Shown piece after piece: positions 47,220 to 58,424 of a stretch of 64,000 nt of DNA. How positions within the stretch are numbered: the stretch's first letter is position 1; every line of letters begins with the position of its first letter. Location: NCBI RefSeq assembly GCF_902686445.1, contig NC_062229.1:6481503-6545502 (forward strand), written 5' to 3'. A model generated the notes under the pieces. The model searched no databases. It was not told the DNA's origin and saw only the letters and a list, made by a program, of their open reading frames with translations. This stretch comes from Sciurus carolinensis (taxonomy: Eukaryota; Chordata; Mammalia; Rodentia; Sciuridae). The position numbers and the translations under genes are program-made.

Positions 47220-48235
47220 ATATTAAACATGCCTTCTTATTTTTAAATTAACTTTTATTGTAAAAAAATGGGATACATATTGTTGAACTGTGCCTTCATT
47301 TACTTGCCCTGATGTATTTGAGATTTACTGATGATATTGTGTGTCAGGAGTTGATTTTTCCTTGCTGTATATTTTTGCAAGATACATGATGATATTAAAA
47401 TTTAATTATCTTTTAGGTATTTAAATACCACTTTCATTTAATTTTATTGTATTCATTTAAAGTATGCCATGTGAAATGATTATTATAGTCAAGTAAATTA
47501 TCATATCCACCATTTCACATTTGAGAAAGTACAGTGGCCCCTCTTTATCTGTGGTTTCTCTGCAGTTACCCATAGACAAATACAATCAGAAAAGTTTACA
47601 AGGAAAATATTTTGTTTAAATTCTTTTAAATTCAACTTAAAAACATAAAATCCTTTTATTAAATGTTTTCTTTCACATCCCTGAAACACAACCAATCTTA
47701 TTTCTAAAATTTTATAATCTTTTTTCTAAGCATCTTTGTTAATAAAGTCCTGAATAAGAAAAACAAATTTAAGTTATGCTTCATTTTCAAATTCAATCTT
47801 CACAATGTATAGTGACTAAACATCCACTTTGATCTCTAAAAATGAATAGCTGAGAGATGAATTTAAACACAATTATATATATGGTAATAAATGCCCTCTG
47901 ATTTCAAATATCCCACTGTGAAATATAGCATGTAGTATTATTGACCAGTCACCATACTGTGCAATAGAGCACCAGAACTTACTCCTCCCCTCCACCTGAA
48001 ACCTGGCATCTGTTCACTGACACTTCCTTACATCTCCCTCCTCCCCACCATTCCCAGATGCTGGTAACGACTATTCTACTCTCTACTTCTGAGATCAACA
48101 TTTTAGATTCCATCTCTGAATCATTCGGTTACTCTACAGTGTATACATGTGATAAACTATCAGAATGTACCCGATAAAAATGTACAATTGTGCCCCTAAA
48201 AATAAAATAAAACTTACAAAACAAAGACCTTGATA
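47220..48235 (-). mobile_element. Old L1 3' region, antisense
   Basis: Words in the order of a reversed old L1 3' end: gtatgccatgtgaaatgatt, gcaatagagcaccagaactt, ctcctccccaccattcccag, atgctggtaacgactattct, ttagattccatctctg. It is interrupted by unassigned AT-rich parts. Confidence 0.5.
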
Positions 48236-48519
48236 ATACACCAGGAAGAAATTCTTTTTAATGAGTAAGTAGACAGGGTTTTGCACAGTTCATAGGACAG
48301 AGAAACTCTTGTACACAGGCAAACTTTGTATAGATTCCAGGAAACCTGGGTTAGGGGTCCAAAAGAAAATTAAAACAAGAATAAATACATCGCTTTCTTG
48401 TAATATGTTTGAGGAGTATCTCATGATAAGTCAGACTGTGATGAAAGGTATTATGAAAACTATTAAACAGTAACTCACAGAATGAAGTGAAAATTTCTTT
48501 AATAATGTACAGGAAGACG

Positions 48520-48945
48520 CCCTTCATCGCACCCAGCTGTGCTTCATCCTCTCCCTCCCATCCTTGACTGACATCTATTTAAGCACAAGTACAGTACCAA
48601 AGATCCTGGGAACATCAAAGCACAGGACCTGAGCATCTTTAGGCACAATTTCTCTCTCAGCCATGCTTTGTCTTGGTTTATACTGTCTTAGAAAATTTCC
48701 CTTGCAGTAATGCCCTGTAATTGTTTCATGACTGTCAGTAACTCCTTGTAATAAATGGTTACCATGAACCTCTGCCTCTCTGAGTCCTGCCGATTCAGTC
48801 CTCTCTGTTCAACGACATTGTAGATGGTCTGATGTGTCAGATGGTGCCATGACTTCTGCACAGACCTGGAGATCCTCACTTCTACAAACTCACTCAGATC
48901 ATCAAGCCCATCTGTCAAGTGCCCTCATTCATGATATCCTGAGTC
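48520..48945 (+). pseudogene. OR pseudogene scrap, TM2-TM5 region
   Basis: OR words survive without any frame: ttcatcctctccctcccatc, ttgactgacatctatttaag, cagtaccaaagatcctggg, ttgtcttggtttatactgtc, ttgcagtaatgccctgtaat, cattgtagatggtctgatg, tctgcacagacctggagatc, ctcactcagatcatcaagcc. Both ends of the gene are missing. Several indels and stops are present. Orientation matches the neighbours at 45 and 52 kb. Confidence 0.85.
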
Positions 48946-49116
48946 ATCCACGAGAGGAGAAATAGACAATACACAAGGGAAACAAGCATGATGGCATGAG
49001 AGGTGTCATTCTGAATCTCCCGTCTAGTGAGCTGGACTTATCACAACAGCAGCTGAGGACTGCTGACAGTCAGCACTTCACTCTCATATCCCTTCTTCTG
49101 GGAATGCCTTGGTAGC

Positions 49117-49364
49117 AGAGATTGACTGAACTGAGTTTGGTGGTTCATGTCTATAATCCCAGCAGCTTGGGAGGCTGAGGCAGGAGGATTGAAGATACAA
49201 AGCCAGCCTTGGGAATTTAGTGAGGCACTGAGCAATTCAGCAAGATCCTGTCTCAAAATTAAAAAATGAAAAAGGGCTGGGGATGTGGCTCAGGAGTTAA
49301 GAAACCCTAGGTTCAATTCCTAGCACCAATAAATAAATAAATAAATAAATAAAGAGATGGACTG
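49117..49364 (+). mobile_element. B1-dID dimeric SINE with (AAAT)n tail and target duplication
   Basis: The body is about 49129-49352: tcatgtctataatcccagca, gggaggctgaggcaggagga, then the ID part ctggggatgtggctcaggag and ggttcaattcctagcacc, then an aaataaataaat tail. Near-identical flanks agagat(t/g)gactg at 49117-49128 and 49353-49364 mark the insertion. Confidence 0.92.
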
Positions 49365-51105
49365 CACCCAATATTACTTCCACTTCCCAAATTACATCCA
49401 TGGCCAAACTATGCAGTTTAAAAACTTGACTCACTTGCTCTTCTTGGGGACATACCAGAAGGTGAAGGTGCATTTCAGTCCATAATCCCCAGTCAGGTCA
49501 GAGGATACTGGTGGTCCTAGCACAAATTATCCCTAAGCGTAATCTATTCTCCAGCTATTCTCTTCCCCAGGGTCTCATTCCAGGTGCACCTTCTAATAAC
49601 CCATCAGTATCAACCTCTGATTCTGTCTTACTCTTGGTAGCTCAACTGGTTGTAATAAGAAAATCATATTCTTTTAAGTGCTGAGAACTGCTGTGGATTA
49701 TGTCAGGAAATAAGATAATGCTAAAGTATTTCAATTTGAAACAGGATAGTAATGAGATGCTTCACTGAGAAGAAGACATTTGAGAAAAGACCTGGTGTAG
49801 TCAAGAGCACATGATGTGATTATGTAGAGATAGAACCAACCTTGCATTCCTTGAGAAAAAAAAATAGTCACAATTTGTATTCTTTGCTGGACTCCTATTT
49901 CTATCATTCTGCCAGAAATTTTGCAATCAAAGTACATTTTGGTTTTCCTTTTGTGTGTTAAACTTTTCTGCACTCATCATCCACGATGTGGATGATATAG
50001 AGCATATTCCTTCCCTATCTTTCCTGAAATCACACTTTAATGTTGAAATCAATTAATCAACTCCCCTGAATGTTAGGAAGATCTTCTGTATAAATTTTGT
50101 GAGTCTGGTGATGTTCCATGGAAAGTTGTATTACTTATGAAATTTAAATTACTTTTTGTTTCCAAGACTAGTTGCTTTCTGTATTTTATTGAGAGAAATG
50201 TGTTTGCCTAGTTTATTCCAGCACTCTTAACTTGTGTTGAAATTTTTCACTCTAGAACATAGTTCTACAAATTCCCACATCTCTCTTCTGTATCATATTT
50301 TTCTGACTTGATGGGGTCATTTCTGGTAGCCTCCCATATATGAGTTTCTCTTAAAAATTAAACAAAACCCATTGAAGATCTATTACATTTTTTCTACTCG
50401 TTCCCCTTTTTAAATCAATAGAATTGAGATGTTGAAGCAAACACCACAATTCATCTCTTCACAAATTGCATATAATATATTCAATGAAATATATTTTCAA
50501 ATGGAAAGAGGTTAAATGTAAATAACTTGATAATCATATGATGATAGAGAAATCACTAAATGTGGATGTTTTTTAAATAAACACCAACACAAAAAACAAA
50601 CTCCATTAAGTGATGGGTGATATCCAACAGAATGTGCTAAATATATGGACACACTGCCTTTTTGTGGTTTCATAACTTTATGTGAAATTATAATTTCACA
50701 TAAAAATGAAGAAACATAAATTCAACTACCCTTTCTGTATGTGAAGAGAACTAATAAAACTCTTGTGATAAAACTGAAGAATGTGTTCATCAAATTCTAA
50801 ATGAAGAGTCATGAATCTGTCTATAATTTTGACTATCAGCAGTGATCCTAGAAAATAGACTATAATCCTCTATGTTCAATAAAAAGCAAAAAATTAACAT
50901 CAAAGGTAGCAAAGGAAAGTCATCCCTGAGTGTTTGTATTTTATAATATTTTGATAACTGTTAAAATTACAATATTTAGACCCACATGTACCAGACATAT
51001 TATCATGCCTAAAACAGGAAGCAGGCTTCCAGATATCATGAAATAAGTAGAGATGGCATAGTTCATAAGTTAAAAGCAACACTGGAATTTATGAGAAGTG
51101 CTCTG
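49365..51105. other. Intergenic, no gene recognised
   Basis: AT-rich with short frames of no known family. No clear repeat apart from low-complexity sequence. Confidence 0.4.
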
Positions 51106-51109
51106 TGGT

Positions 51110-51285
51110 ACATGTTTAAGGACTCAGAAATGGAGATGAGAAGAAACAATGGAGGGAAATGAATGGTGAACACCTGGCCTATGGGGTCAGGAATCAACCA
51201 TTCGGAACTCCTCACCTCCAAAGTCTTGGTATTTAAGGACATGCACTCCTGAGATTAGAAGAATAGTGAGATAATGTCTAATGAG
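51110..51285 (+). promoter_or_regulatory. Proximal promoter of the intact OR
   Basis: Conserved with the other units: ggggtcaggaatcaaccatt, cttggtatttaaggacatgc, an O/E-like actcctgagatt core at 51245-51256 and TAATGAGG at 51279-51286. Known OR promoters carry O/E (EBF) and homeodomain sites near the start of transcription; that these are such sites is inference. No TATA box is evident. Confidence 0.55.
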
Positions 51286-51480
51286 GAGCTTTGGATATTG
51301 AGCCCCAGGGACAAGAGACTGTAGGAGTCACCTGTGACCACCTCCCTCAAAAGTCCATCCCCAACCAGGAAGCACCACCTGAACCTCCTCCCAGAGATGA
51401 ACCTTCCTGACGAGGATCTCATCCATTCATTTAATCAGTCTGCATTTCCTGAGGATGGATCTCATATCTTTAGCATTCAG
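51279..51480 (+). other. 5' exon of the intact OR, carrying a candidate start codon
   Basis: Homologous to the 5' exons of the other units (agctttggatattgagcccc, ggaagcaccacctgaacctc). It ends agcattcag followed by the perfect donor GTAAGT at 51481. ATG at 51455-51457 (A at -3, G at +4) opens M-D-L-I-S-L-A-F and reaches the donor with two bases left over. Those two bases (ag) combine with the first base of the OR exon (g, 52105) to give R, then FINNLETRN. An in-frame TGA lies upstream at 51398. Two other ATGs (51281, 51397) would make short upstream frames. Confidence 0.7.
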
Positions 51481-51487
51481 GTAAGTT

Positions 51488-51556
51488 GGGCTATGGATGT
51501 GCCTAGGTGGTACAGTACTTACCTAGCATATGTGAGGCCCTGGTTTCCATCCCAAG
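51488..51556 (+). mobile_element. ID SINE in the intron, one base after the donor
   Basis: ID layout: gggctatggatgtgcctagg, tggtacagtacttacctagc, gtgaggccctggtttccatc, then a short A tail. It begins right after GTAAGTT. Confidence 0.75.
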
Positions 51557-52104
51557 TACTACAAAAAACGTTAGGTAGATGTTCAACAACATTCCTCTTA
51601 AATCCAAGCAGGGAACACAGAGCTTTAATCAATGCTTTGGTAAAGTGAGTCCATGTTTGAATATCATCCTGGGGAAGCAGTGAGGACAGGACACCAAGAG
51701 TGATGAGAAACCAGTCTCCCCAGGTGGCTCCTGTCAACTGTCATCTACTTGACAAATTCCCCCACGTTTGAACTGATAACCCTCAGGCTTCGGTCTTCCA
51801 GTCTCATACTCTCCTCAAGGAGATTTCACTGGTGCCCCACACCAGAAATCTGCTGCTTTTTAAACATAATGACATAAAAATATTCTGAAATATATTTGTA
51901 TTTTTGTGCTGGTGTTCAGCAAGGTTTGGTGAGTATATTAGTTGTGAGGACTATCATAACCAATTACCTCAAACTGGGTTGCTTAATAGAAATTTACATA
52001 GAAATAGTTCTGGAGGTCTACCAGCATGGTCCTAACATGTTCTTAGATGACACTGCTCTTGCTGGTTCATTAATTTTTACCTTTCACCCCATCAATTTCA
52101 TTAG
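51557..52104 (+). other. Intron of the intact OR
   Basis: Contains an old interspersed repeat at about 51945-52025 (actatcataaccaattacct, gttctggaggtctacca), related to 17520-17850. It ends with a pyrimidine-rich tract and the acceptor catttcattag at 52104. The open frame from 51896 into the OR exon is continuous by chance and draws its first 70 codons from this repeat and the intron. Confidence 0.65.
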
Positions 52105-53056
52105 GTTTATCAACAACTTAGAAACTAGAAACCACACAGCTGTTTCAGAATTCCTTCTCCTGGGACTGACAGATGACCCAGCCTTACAGCCCCTAGGCTT
52201 CAGCCTATTTCTGTCCATGTACCTGGTCACCATCCTGGGGAACCTGCTCATCATCCTGGCTGTCAGCTCTGACTCCCACCTCCATACACCCATGTACTTC
52301 TTTCTCTCCAATCTTTCCTTTAATGACATCTGTTTAAGCACAAGCATGATTCCAAAGATGCTGGTGGACCTCCAGACACAGAATCAGAGCATCACTTATA
52401 AAGACTGCATCTCCCAGCTCTGTTTTGTCTTGGTTTTTACTGTCTTAGAAAATTGTCTGCTTGCAGTGATGGCCTATGACCGCTATGTGGCCATCTGCCA
52501 TCCTCTCAGGTACACAGACATCATGAACCCCTGCCTGTGTGTACTGCTGACCTTGTTTTCCTTATTGATTAGCATTGTGGATGCCCTGCTTCACAGTCTG
52601 ATGGTGCTGCAGCTGTCCTTCTGCACAGAGCTGGAGATCCCCCACTTCTTCTGTGAACTTGCTCAGATTATCAAGCTGGCCTGTTTTGATACCTTTATTC
52701 ACAACATCATTATATATCTGGCAGCTTGCATATTTGTTGGTATTCCTCTCTCTGGAATAATTTTTTCTTATGTTCACATTGTTTCCTCTGTTTTAAAAAT
52801 GTCATCATCAAAAGGGAAGCATAAAGCCTTTTCCACCTGTGGGTCTCACCTGTCTGTTGTCTTCTTATTCTATGGGACTGCTTTCGGGGTGTACATTACC
52901 TCTGTGTTTACTGACTCCCCCAGAAAGACTGCAGTGGCTTCAGTGATGAACACTGTGGTCCCTCAAGTTCTGAACTCCTTTATCTACAGCCTGAGAAACA
53001 GGGACATGAAGGGGACCTTGACGAAGGTCATTGGCAGGATAATAGATCATCTTTAA
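52105..53056 (+). CDS. Olfactory receptor, family 7 (OR7G-like), full-length frame; start probably in the upstream exon at 51455
   Basis: A seven-transmembrane odorant receptor, expected in olfactory cilia and coupled to the olfactory G protein. This is the only OR here without a stop or frameshift. Numbering for the spliced form (325 residues, ATG 51455): N-glycosylation site NHT 18-20, GN in TM1 at 54-55, [13 protein letters not shown] 68-80, conserved Cys 110, [15 protein letters not shown] 131-145, HFFCEL 189-194, [10 protein letters not shown] 249-258, and TM7 [10 protein letters not shown] 298-307, where the usual NPxxY proline is serine. The normal family start is TTA (L14). Without splicing, an in-frame ATG lies at 52037 in intronic sequence. 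The next ATG inside the exon (M47) is in TM1. The C-terminus is normal and ends at TAA 53054. Expression is not shown by sequence alone. Confidence 0.9.
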
Positions 53057-55980
53057 TGAGCCACTTGCTTTGTAGTTGTGTTTTGTGGGTATGTCAAAAA
53101 GCAGCACGATTACTTGTGGTCCAGAATTCTGATTTTCCTGTAACTCACATTCCTTTAGAGGACCACCACGAAAATAATGAGATAACATGACTGAGTATGT
53201 TGTGACTTTGTTGATAATCTCACTTTGCGTTATTTCTAACTCTGTAATGTTAAATGCATGATTTCAGTTCTCTTAAGACCATTTTTTTATTCAGGTTACA
53301 TGGAAGAAGAGCCTACATCAGAGTTCAGAGTTTTAGAAAAAAAAATCTGATGCTTCCTCAGAAGAGGCAATTTAGACATAGTGGACAGGTTAAGGACTAT
53401 AAACCCAGTGGTGGCCATACCTAGGGAATAGATTATACCTGGTCACTTAATTAGGCTCAAGTGAATTTCCTCCTTAGACTTAGTCCTAATGTGAGATAAA
53501 GGGATTACACAATGCAATTACTGAGACAAATTACTGGCAACAAATATCTTTCTCAGGTAGTAACAGCATCTACCATATTAAATTTCAACTTCTATAATTA
53601 AAATGGTTTCATTTCATATCCATGTTTTGAAATGACTACAAGATCTTTGAAACTCACAAGGAAGATGACCTCAGTCCTTATAAGAACAAGAAATCCAATA
53701 TCAATAAACTGAAACAACAGAGGTATACCTTTCACACCAAGGACATCTGAGCAGGGCCAGACTCTACAGGGACAGACTGCAGGGCTTCACTCAGCCCTCC
53801 CTGAGGTGAACTGGTCTCAGGGATGGTTCTCCCTCCGGAACCCAGGTGATAGGAGCAAACCCATGCATCATATTTGGACATGATGCCAGAGGTAGAACAC
53901 TGGTGGTCCTCCCCTTGGTCCTTTTTCTGTGGATCTACCAGACTGCAGCTCTGTAGAGGACTGAATGGGAGCCCTCTATGTACACCCAGATCCTGTACCA
54001 CTAGTTGTTCTCATTGTGGTAAATGAGGGAATATGACTTATATGATAATGGAGGAAAGAGGATTTGCAGAAGAGATACTTATCCTGGTTTACCTGTGTGG
54101 CCCTGAGCCCAGTGACATTTCTTTGAGATAGAAGTGGTGAAGACACTGAGAAAATGGGAGGTATTGTATCCACAGAGATGGAAACTATTCATCTAGCCAG
54201 TACTGTTCTCCAGTGTTTGATCACTATTTAACCTTCAATATTGTGACTTCCACTCTAGTGCATTTTTATCAACCTTGCAGATATCCGTGTACATGTCACT
54301 ATGTAAAGTTGTTTCTTTTTGACCTTGCCTTCTCTGTGGGTGCACCACTGAAAAATTGCTAAAACTAGAAACTCTGCTTTAGGCTCTGCCCCTGGGGAAC
54401 ATAAGCAGAGATATGTCTAGAGAATAGAAATCATGTGCCAATGCCCACCCTTGCTAATCAATGGGTTAATACATGTCATGTTCTTCTGGTCATTGTGCTT
54501 ACATCAAATCCACTGTTATATATTTATTTAGCAATTATTTATCTATTTTCAATGTTCTATGTCTGAGTTGCGTATTGAACCTTGAAGATAAGGGGCATTT
54601 TTGATGTGGATGTAATTTGGGTATCTATTTTTCTTCTACTGTGTGAATATTTTCCTCCATGTCTTCCAAAGGAAATAAAATACATTTTGACATACAGGGT
54701 ACTTTTACTGGTTATTGTGTATAGTTCTTGGGGTTGACAAAGAGTATTTCTAAATGATTTAATGAATTTAACTTCTAATTAGATATTTCTTGTGTTTCAC
54801 ATCACTTGCAGAATACTTTATTTACCTTGACAAACTAATTGCTATAACATATTAATTAATATACCTTCTTATTATGAAACAGAGAGTCTTACATATTATG
54901 AGCCATTTAGGTTCCTATCTTGTTAAATAAATGTTTATGATATTTCCATTGCCTTAAACTTTCTTTTCCTAATTTATAAGTTATTTTTGCATTTGGGATA
55001 GCAATTCTTATTTGTAATATTAAATATTAATAAAGAAATGTGTTAATAATAAATAATAAATTGAATAAATAAGAAAAATAATTACCTACTATTTTGTTCT
55101 TTAACAGAGTGCCTCCTTTGCTATCTGCATTTTACTGTATCATGGATGTCCAAAATTTCTTAGTTTTAGCATGATTTAATTTGTCAGTATTTTCCCTCTG
55201 TATCTATTCTCGATAAGCCTTGACATTGAACAAAGAATTCATAGTCTTCCCTTTTGAAATTGAGACTGAACCCATCTGAAATGTATTTCTGGCTTTGATA
55301 AGAGAAAGGTATCAAAATTTATTTTCATTTTATCATGTTTTATGAAATAGTTCATCCATTCGCTGTAATGCCATTTCAGCAGTAAAAAAGTCTTTCATTT
55401 ATGGGTTGATGGACTCTCTTTTCAAATAATAAGATTATTATATATGTTCTTGCAACAATATCTTCTGTCTTAATGATATCAACACATCAATCAATCAAAT
55501 CTAGTTTGCTGGTGTAACAAATATGCCCTCAGGTTTTTTACATAAAATCAAAAAGGTGCTCTTTACCGTAAGTTAACTCTTTTTCTGTTAGTTTGGAATT
55601 ATCTGTAACAATGTTGATATCACACTCATGAACCAATACTATGAAATTTGGAAAACTTGGTAGTGAAATTCTAAAAGAGAAGTGAGATATTTGTTAAATG
55701 CTTAGTGCATTTTGATTACAGAGACTCTATTAGAAACATTCTGTATATAATGTTCAAAGCCAAATTCAAATTTTACAGAGAAATAAATGGAATGCACCCT
55801 ATAGGGTTGCATTATTATGGTACACTCTGCTTTATCACTTGTATTTAAATGTTGATATATTCATACATCTTATTTCGACTTGAACTGTGATGTCAGATTT
55901 CTTGATTTAATTTATGAGTATATTTGTGACTCCAAAGGCATGTACTGAAAGATAATCAGAAGCTAGTACAGAGGAAGAGT
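53057..55980 (+). other. 3' flank of the intact OR, shared with other units; no gene
   Basis: Positions 53720-54010 match 11690-11990 and, reversed, 27450-27600. Positions 54650-55250 match 12590-13165. An AATAAA at 53703 could serve polyadenylation. Positions 55330-55560 hold reversed old L1-like words. The minus-strand frames at 53732-54173 fall in noncoding homology and are chance. Confidence 0.5.
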
Positions 55981-55984
55981 GTCC

Positions 55985-56900
55985 ATTCAGTGGTGCTTTT
56001 GATGGACATGAGCAGAGACATTTCTCAAAAGAAGAAATGCAAATGTTCAACAAATATATGAAAAAGTTTTCATCTCTCTTAGCAATCAGAAAAATGCAAA
56101 TCCAAACTATACTAAGATTTCATCTCACTCCAGTTAGGGTAACAATTATCAAAATGCAAATAACAACAAATGTTGGTAAGGAAATGGGGGAAATGTTCAC
56201 TTATATGTTGTTGGGGGTCTACGAATTACTACAAGCACTCTGAAATGTGGTATGGAGATTCCTCAAAAGACTAGAAAGGGAATCACCACATGACCCAGAT
56301 ATTCTACTCCTTGGTACTTATCCAAAAGAACTAAAATTTGCATACTACAGTGATACATGCATACCAATGTTTATAGCAACTCAATTCCCAGTAGCCAGTT
56401 TCTGAGAACAGCCTAGGTGTCCCTCAATCAATGAGTGCTGTAAGAAAACATGATACATATACACAATGGAGTCTTACTTAGCCATAAAGGAAAATAAAAT
56501 TATGTCATTTGGTTGTAAATGGATGTAACTGGACAGCATCATGCTGAGGAAAATAAGTCAGAATCAGAGAGGCAAGAATGTTTTCTCTCATATGCAGTTG
56601 CTAGAGCAAATAAAGGGGGAAAAGGAAGGAAATACATGAAAACAGAAGAGAGATCAGTGGAGTAGAGGAAGGGGATTGAGTAGGAGTAAGGGGATTGAGG
56701 AGGAGGAAGGAGGGATGGGTAGGATCAATAAACCAGCACACCACTGTTTGCCAGTGAGGCAATCTCTCAGAGCACTGTTAATAATTAATCATAATTTGAA
56801 CCCATGATACTCTTATATGGTAAAAAATGTACCCTGGTACTTTGGTGATATTTGAAACAGCAATCATGAAACTCTTAAAAAGGATTGATGTATATGTCTC
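55985..56900 (+). mobile_element. L1 3' part, sense, diverged
   Basis: ORF2 end (cagagacatttctcaaaaga, cagttagggtaacaattatc, acatgacccagatattctac, ctaggtgtccctcaatcaat) then a G/A-rich 3' UTR (ggaggaggaaggaggg). Many frameshifts. Confidence 0.85.
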
Positions 56901-58415
56901 TATTGATCAGTCATAACTAATTGTTAATTACAAATGAGAATCTAATGAGCTAAGTACATAGAATAAAGATTAAGATTCGTGCAACATTCAGTGACTTTCA
57001 GAGTAAAACTGCTCTAAATGCATTTGTGCAATGTATTAGTTATATTAAAAATATTTCATTTACCCACAGCAAAAACAAATCTATGATTCAAATGTGTAGC
57101 TAGAATCCGACTCCAGAACTGCCATTATTGTAGCTGAAGGAAGGTTGGAGAAGGTAGAGAAAGTAGAGAAGGGTGGCTCAGGCATGTGTGCAAGATAGGG
57201 AAGCATGGGGAAGCAGGGATGGGGACACAGGATGTGCAACTTGGCTCTGCGGACTAAGGGCTTGGGCCTCCCAAATGGTCTTTCTAGAGGCTTGGTCCCT
57301 AAGGACTTACAGCTGTCTTAGAGTCAAAGGGCAAGATCAATGTTGAATAAAAACAGAGAAATGAATTATGATATAATAATACAGCTCATCCTCATTGTGG
57401 TAATTAAAATTAGCTAAATAGAAATGTAGCTGAACATGAATTAAATCTATATTACATAGAAAGTTCCAATAAAATGACATGCACAATATAATGCTGTTTA
57501 TTAGATATAAATTTCTACATTAGAAATAGCAATTGTTTGTAGAAGAATAAGCCCTAATACAATAAAAACCACAGAGTAATCATATTTATCACATTAATGT
57601 CCTGATTAAGCTGGTGAATGGAAAGAAAGAAGATCATACAATAAGCTTGGCTTCAGATGCATGAGGACCGTTTGCTGCAATGACAGTAACTAAAGTCAGG
57701 ACTGTGAAGTTGGGAATTTGATAATGTTGAATGGGGTGCCCAGCCCCTTGTTTTTGTTTTCTATAATTTTTTTATGCTTGGATGATCCACAATGAAAATC
57801 ACACAATGTGTGGATTTGAATATGTATTTAAAAGTTTTTCTCCAAATATTGTTTAGAGGTCGGAGAATTTATATACCCCATTGTTTTAAGAGATACGCAA
57901 AACCACCTAATAGGACAGGCAACGTTAAGCAAAGTATCTGCACATCTAACTACATAGAGAGAGTTATTTGCTCAGACACTTTTGCTTCCTTATTCCTTCT
58001 TCTTTTTAATTTTTATGTATTTCATTGGGTTACAATAATGCCTTACAGTGCGGATTACATAACTTGGAACAACCACTTTGGACAACTGGCAAAAAATTCT
58101 AAATATACATATGACTAGACACCTAACAGAAATAAATGCTAATGTTCATCAAAAGATACACATGAGATACATAAAAGACAAGAGTTAGAAACATCTCAAG
58201 TGCCATCTCATGTGTATTTATAGGAGTCAGATACTTTGCAGGGACTCATAGCAACAAATAGTCAGAAACAAAATTTAAGCCCAGGTTTGTCAAAAACTAT
58301 TCATATTGTCCATTGTACTAGAAGGAAATCGGGTACTCAGGTAGCAGTATTGGGCTATGCTCAGAGACCCAGGCAGTACACACATTTTCTCCTCTACTTG
58401 TAATAAAATTTCCAT
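56901..58415. other. Intergenic, no gene recognised
   Basis: The frame at 57792-58118 (108 codons) has no known motif. Positions 57110-57310 are richer in G and carry gaaggttggagaaggtagag-type repeats. Confidence 0.35.
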
Positions 58416-58424
58416 ATAAAAAAA

